64,000 bases of DNA from Rhipidocladum racemiflorum. Its lineage: Eukaryota; Streptophyta; Magnoliopsida; Poales; Poaceae. The stretch covers positions 57,087,712-57,151,711 of the forward strand of contig CM070576.1 of NCBI GenBank assembly GCA_036346355.1. Reading direction: 5' to 3'. A program made the position numbers and the translations under genes. The notes under the pieces were generated by a model, which saw only the letters and a program-made list of their open reading frames with translations, had not been told where the DNA came from and ran no database searches. Shown here one piece after another: positions 58,418-64,000 of the stretch (the first letter of the stretch is position 1; the number at the start of each line of letters is the position of its first letter).

Positions 58418-60147
58418 TCTACTATATATTAAAAGCTCATTAGAGTTGCTAAGAAAAAAAAAATAAGCAAGAAATTTTCACAAAAAAGCAAAACATTCGA
58501 CCCTTAATATGGTGAACCCTAATTTAAAAAGCCACCGAATCTTTCTAACAAAAAAAATAGAAATATGCTATAAATTTTCTCAAAAAAACAAATCATCTGG
58601 CCCTTAATCTGGTATACCCTATCTAAGTTGAACTATATCAGCCATTACATGTTATTGTTTAAAGAAAAACATAAAACCATCCATCTAGCGGGACCAATAA
58701 GTTATAATAACATAGATTAAAATAAACAGTCCATCCAAAAGTACAATAAAAAATCATAAAAATTTGGAATAAAAAATAAAAGAGAATTAACCATATGATT
58801 TTCATACGAACTCTAAATTAAAACACATACATAGATGAAATTTGGAATAAAAGTTAGATTACATTTCTTGGATTTGTATACGAATTCTAACATAAAACTA
58901 ATACTTAAAATTCAACATAAATAACAATATAAATTCAAAATGAAAAATAAAAGGACTTAGTAATGTGATTTCCATTCAAAATCTGGAATAAAAATTAGAT
59001 AAAATTAGCAATTGGATGTGTATACAACGCAAACATAAAATAAAAATAAAAATTAAATAAAGGATAACAACCAAAATAATAGAAATTCGGAATGAAAAAT
59101 AATTAGAAGATCATAGAAATTTGATTTTTCATACCAATTATGAATTAAAACCCCTACATAGCTGAAATTTATAATAAAAACTAAATAAAAATTAATAGTT
59201 GGATTTGCATAAGAATCCTAACCAAAAACTAAAATTTAAAATTTAAAAAAATTACAAGAAAGAATCCATGTCCAGTATAATAAAAATAGCATATATCAAA
59301 ATTAAATAAAAATAAATTAATTAAAAGAAAGAGTCTATGTCAAATATAATAAAAAATTACTAATATTTGAAATTAAATAAAAATAAATTTTAGAATAAAA
59401 GAAAGAGGCCATGGGAGTTACAATAAAAGGTAACATATGTTCAAAATAAAAATTAGTAACTGGATTTATGTGTGAATTCTAAACTAAAATTGGAAAAGAA
59501 AGTCTATAAGAAGTATCGTTAAAAAAAAAAGCAAATTCAGAATAAAAATCAAAACAAATTAGCGATTGTTGTTAAATTTCATACTACATGAATTTTTTTT
59601 TGGTTTTATTTAGAATTAAAATTCGATAAATATAGTAATTTGAAAAGAAAAATAAAATATGGTAAGGAATTTGATTGTATATATACAAATCAATAATCGA
59701 AATATATTATGTAATAAAAGTCTATGACATGTGGTTTATAGTCACTAAATAAAAAGTGAATACGTTAAAAATTCTCATCAAAAAGAAAATATTATGATCC
59801 TTTATTTTGTGGGTGTCTATGGAAATGGAATGCAGGGGTCGAGAGAGTGATTCATTGACGGGTGTTCACTCGGCTATAGTGTATAAGCTATGTGATGCAC
59901 AATATTCACCTGTAGTTTAGACAAACATTACAATAATCAAATAACAAGATGATACTAATATAAGTTGAAAATGTTATATTATACTATGCTTACTGTTTTT
60001 CTATGCAAGTATTTGAAGAAGAAAATTTAATCACAGGTGATAAGTATAAGGAAACATAGTGATTATTTTTTCTCCTATAATATATAATATTAAAATATCA
60101 AAAAATGGAGTCATGCAATGATCTATTTTCCAAAAAGTAAAATAATA

Positions 60148-60178
<31 letters not shown>

Positions 60179-60200
60179 GGTAGCACTATCTTATGCATGC
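58418..60200. repeat. AT-rich degenerate repeat region, possible Helitron remnant
   Basis: It begins TCTACTATATATTAAAAGC, which resembles a Helitron 5' end. The interior repeats words such as GGAATAAAAATTAGAT and TGTATACGAATTCTAAC many times over more than 1 kb. No matching hairpin-CTAG 3' end was found. (CA)n lies at about 60159-60178. Confidence 0.4.
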
Positions 60201-60499
60201 GAGCAAAGCTGGTTATTCTACGCGTGTGTTGTAACCCCCCGTGTCACAAAAACAAGCCACTAACATACGGCCCAAAAACATGCCTCGGCCCAGAACAACA
60301 ATACTGGCAGTGAATCAATCTCGAATCCCCTATTTTCTCTATTCAATTATCACATACCAGTAATTAATGCGTCGCTGCATGTATACTTAACGACATTGAA
60401 TTGTAGGACCACATTTCAGTATGTTTAATGTATACAAAAATGATAGACCATCAGCACGCGTAGAGAAAACTGCAACCACATCAAGAAATGGGATTATTT

Positions 60500-61250
60500 T
60501 TTTTTAAAAAAAAATACTATTTCATTCATATACGATTACTATATCAACCAATTGTATTTACTTTGGTACAGTCAGATCAGATTGTTTTTATTTGCTATTG
60601 CATTCATGGAACATTTCTATCGCAATAATTTATGTTTACTATACATGGCTGACCCCCAAGCCTGGTGAGATACGTGCTTTCACCGTAAAGAGCTGACAAA
60701 TTTTACTATTGCAATCATATCACATTATTACCTCAGAGACTTTTGTTTACTATCTTATTCTGACACATATCATTATTGACTTTTTCCCTTTTACTATTTT
60801 GTATACACAACATGACGATTTCGTCAACTTGTTTTTACTATGATACATCAAACGACTTACCAGTACCATAACGCAAACGACCGAAGCTCGTAGAAAAAGT
60901 AACATCCCAATTCTTTTTTGTTTAACAACATATCAATAAACCTATTCACAACATATAACACTATTGCTCACATTTTACTATAGAGTTCATGCAATATTAC
61001 TATCTCAATGTATAATGTTTACTACCCTTTACTGGCATCCAAGTTTTGGATCAACGTGCTTTCGACGAAATCATTCGACGCGTTTTACTTGGTCTGCATA
61101 CCATATTGCTATCTCAGACTTACGTTCACTATCTATTCTACTTTTACTATTTTGACCATACAACATTACTGCTTTAATAACTAGTTTTTACTACAGTATA
61201 TGCGAACTACCATGAACAAAAAACCTACATTCTACTTGATACAATAATGC
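60500..61250. repeat. Degenerate tandem array of TTTTACTAT-containing units
   Basis: About fifteen occurrences of T3-5ACTA recur at roughly 50-bp spacing, often with ACAACATTACT or ATCTCAGACTT next to them. No ORF is supported. Confidence 0.55.
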
Positions 61251-61615
61251 GAAATACTATTAAATGCAACCATACTATAATGAAGATCTGCAGAAATATG
61301 TCAAATACGTTATATACATAAACTTGAGAAATCAATCAGCCCGTGTACATTGTTTCGGCGGATGAGGATATACTGCATGGCAAAATTATGGTCGACTAGT
61401 TCCGTAATTGTAGTTGAATATATAATACATGGGCTTTTAGAAAGTCATTTGTGTTCATGGCCCATACCCATCTTAGCTGGTTGGGGGGGAGTTCCATTGC
61501 GCTAACTAGTGGCACACGTGGCTCGGTGGGACTGCATAACTAGCTGGCGTGTAGAATAATCTATTCTACATGCAACTGTAGAATAGTTAGTTAGTGTGTG
61601 GATACACACACACAC
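61251..61615. other. Intergenic, no feature seen
   Basis: GTAGAATAATCTATTCTAC-like short palindromes at about 61552-61572; otherwise nothing. Confidence 0.4.
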
Positions 61616-61964
61616 ACCCTTGGGAGTATGTACTCCCACTCTCAATATAATGTTTAAATGATATTGTTATACTTCTTTATCCTTTTGAGTATACTCTAAT
61701 ACTGATTATATGATACTCCAAAGTGAGTTCCACGAAAAATTTGATCAAAGTCCACCATTTATAGTATAATTTATTTATATACTCTTTTTACATATATAAA
61801 ATGGTATATAGCAAAAAATAAAGGGCTCTGATGAATTTTTTTCAACAATATTGTATTGTAGTATCTTATAATTATTATTAGAGTATATTGAAAGTGATAA
61901 AAGAGTATAACATACACGTCTAAGTGGTATACTAGACGTGGGAATACGTACTCCCAAGGGTACG
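61616..61964. repeat. MITE-like element with palindromic ends, copy 1
   Basis: The left end CTTGGGAGTATGTACTCCCA is inverted at the right (GGGAATACGTACTCCCAAGG). The body has GAGTATACTCTAAT and TTTATAGTATAATTTA. It matches copy 2 at 62005-62353 in the same orientation. Confidence 0.75.
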
Positions 61965-62004
61965 GAAAAGGCTTCCATATATATATAATAGGAAAATGGT
62001 TTCA

Positions 62005-62353
62005 TACCCCTAGGAGTACGCACTCCCACTGTCAATATACCTCTTAAATGATGTTGTTATACCTCTTTATCATTTTGAGTATACTCTAATATTGATTATA
62101 AGGTACTTCGAAGTGAGTTACACAAAAAAATTCATCAAAGTCCACACTTTATAGTATAATTTATTTATATACTCTTTTTACATATGGAAAAGGGCATATT
62201 GCAAAAAATGAAGGACCTCGATAATTTTTTTCAATAACGTCGCATTGTAATATCTTAAAATTATTATTGGAGTATATTGAAAGTGATAAAGGAGTATAAC
62301 ACATTCGTTTAAGTAGTATATTGAAGGTGGGAGTACGTACTCCCAGGAGTACA
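62005..62353. repeat. MITE-like element with palindromic ends, copy 2
   Basis: It is about 350 bp and in direct repeat with copy 1, 389 bp away start to start. The ends are CCCTAGGAGTACGCACTCCC and, inverted, GGGAGTACGTACTCCCAGG. A pair of related ends, about 62444-62565, lies just beyond. Confidence 0.75.
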
Positions 62354-62368
62354 AAAAAAGTTTCCTAT

Positions 62369-62405
<37 letters not shown>

Positions 62406-62423
62406 CATAGAGAGAGAGAGAGG
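62369..62423. repeat. (CA)n/(GA)n microsatellite
   Basis: ACAC runs are interrupted by TATA, followed by AGAGAG. Confidence 0.9.
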
Positions 62424-62579
62424 AAGCCCGTTTGTACTTCTATGTGTATGTACTCCCTTCCTCTATTTGGTTGATAATAACTTCCACTTATATAGTATGC
62501 TTCCACTTGCGTAACACCCGTTAATGTGTACAGGGAGTAGGGAGTACATACTCCTAGTAGTATGCCTTCATTTTCTTAG

Positions 62580-63414
62580 AGAGAGGGGGGATGGAAGTGT
62601 ATTACCGGGAGTTGTTATGCATGCATGCAACTTTAACAAATAGATTAATTAGTTTCACCTGATTAGGTAGTATGTTGGCCACTAAAGAATCTGTTTACTT
62701 AACGTGTGTGTGTATATGACGTTGAAATGGGGCACCATAGAGTCTCGGCTCTATGATTTCAAATGCACAAATCAAACCAAATTCGGGTATATTTTTCAAA
62801 AATGTTAGTTTTAGGGTATATACCTATCTATAAAAATTCAAATGAAAGACATACCTTTGAAAAAAATATGCTCGAATTCAAAGATTTTAAACGAATTTAG
62901 ATCACATACTTTGCTGATTTATATATAAAAACAGCATATACCTACAATCAAACTTGTTTGAACTAGTTAGTAAACTAGTTAAACTCAACATCCTAAAATT
63001 TTTTAAAAATTTCGCATATAATATATAGGGGGGAAATACCCATTTTGGATCATGGAATCCCAGGTAATATATATTTGCAAAGTCATTTAAACAGTCAGCA
63101 GCAGGTACTTGTCCTCCATGTAAACCACTTGAAGAAAAAATGTTTTGCAGTCATGAGAATTGCTAATCTGAGCCTTTTATGCTTTGGATTTTCAACGCTA
63201 GCTGCTCCTCAAGGTGAATTCTGTCCAAATGTGGCAGCGAGATTCACCTAAAATGATTAATTCTTGGACAACTTGGAGAACAATTGGACACTGGTCAGTG
63301 GGCATGAAAATACCTGATTTTTCCATCATTATTTGATTAATCAGCACACACGCAGCTTTCATAGTTCTGTTCTTCATATCCTTCTGCAATGGAAAGGGCT
63401 GTCCATGTATGTTA
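62580..63414. other. Intergenic, with a possible exon-like piece on the minus strand
   Basis: The minus-strand frame 63449-63198 includes KDMKNRTMKAACVLINQIMM with an acceptor-like TTGCAG before it and a donor-like AGGTATTT after MEKSG. I do not recognise a family. Confidence 0.25.
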
Positions 63415-64000
63415 CTAGGTATATTTGCGCGCTCCGCCGCGCCGCGCAAAATTTGATTTAAGTTTTTATTTCTGAAAAAAGGTAGAAATATTCAAGATAA
63501 TACACTTTTGAAAAATATTAGAGATCGCTCTAGACAATATTAGATTTCGAGTTCCAAAAAAAATTATAGCTGCCGAGTTTAACACCACATGCGTTCACTG
63601 GGTAATATAAGAGATCGAGTTGAAAAAAAATTAGCGAGGAAAAAAGTGTAAAAACGGAGAAACGACGGACGGAAAACGAATTTTCAATTTTTTTTTGGAA
63701 AACGGCTCCGGAGAAAAAAACGGATCACGAAAACATTTTTTCCAGGGAAAACGGAGAAATAAAATGGTCTTCCATTTTTTTTTTGGGAAAACGGCCAACG
63801 CAATCATTTTTCCCATTTTGTGAAGAAAAAACGGATCACAAAAATATTTTTTCTGGGCAAAATGGAGAAAGGAACGATTTTCCATTTTTTTCTGGAAAAA
63901 CGGCCAACGAAAATATTTTCCGCATGCTCGGGAGAAAAAACGGAACACGAAAATATTTTTTTCGGGCAAAACAGAGAAAGGACCCGAACGTAAACTGCGG
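63415..64000 (-). mobile_element. Second copy of the hairpin-type Helitron family, minus strand, cut by window end
   Basis: On the minus strand it ends with a GCGCG/CGCGC stem (63427-63442), 8 bases, then CTAG at 63418-63415 followed by T. It matches 36410-37038 over several hundred bases, but here 63720-64000 holds about two and a half units of a roughly 110-bp tandem repeat (ACGGATCACGAAAA, GGAAAACGGCCAACG) that the other copy lacks. The 5' end is outside the window. Confidence 0.72.

Noticed and set aside
60500..61250. CRISPR-like regular spacing of repeats
   Set aside because: Repeats are short, degenerate and lack constant spacers; the DNA is plant nuclear.

Overview
The window looks like plant nuclear DNA from a grass, probably a panicoid or a relative. 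The reasons are a grass-type phenylalanine ammonia-lyase (PAL) gene with the usual single phase-2 intron, grass-type MITEs and Helitrons, and three families of LTR retrotransposon. There are no bacterial-style operons, CRISPR arrays or rRNA genes, and I recognised no tRNA gene. Species cannot be fixed from the sequence alone.

Host genes are few. Positions 1-1405 (minus strand) hold the 5' two thirds of an intact PAL gene with its promoter to the right. A 46-residue, single-membrane-span protein of unknown function is encoded at 49653-49793 (minus). The first coding exon of a serine palmitoyltransferase small subunit lies at 54822-54906 (minus); I could not find its second exon. A lone exon resembling plant EFR3/SRL2-like proteins at 38186-38335 looks like a captured gene fragment.

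Most of the rest is transposable elements, several with exact ends. (1) A SIRE/Maximus-type Ty1-copia element, 4806-16984, minus strand, TSD CTGAC, with iMet primer-binding site, decayed gag-pol and a third ORF in the env-like position. (2) A Tekay/Del-type chromodomain Ty3-gypsy element, 23686-34527, minus strand, TSD GACGG, with about 3-kb LTRs. It is nested inside (3) a 650-bp solo LTR split into 23198-23685 and 34533-34694, itself bounded by TSD CATAG. (4) A second, short-LTR Ty1-copia element, 41798-49036, minus strand, TSD GGGTT. Smaller elements include two inverted 261-bp Helitrons (35305-35565 and 35896-36156), a second Helitron family with GC hairpins (3' ends at 37038 and 63415), and many MITEs, four with TAA/TTA duplications and one with an 8-bp duplication.

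The retroelement reading frames are broken many times, whereas PAL and the 46-residue gene are clean. Sister LTRs differ mostly where one copy has CAG or CTG, often collapsed to CG in the other. Random ageing does not explain this well. Base-calling error at CHG-methylated cytosines is one explanation, and it would mean that some apparent pseudogenisation is artefact. I found no convincing novel multi-gene system; the most unusual items are this error signature, the small membrane protein gene, the ssSPT exon with a Trp-to-Cys change, the hairpin-ended Helitron family and the exactly resolved nested insertion.
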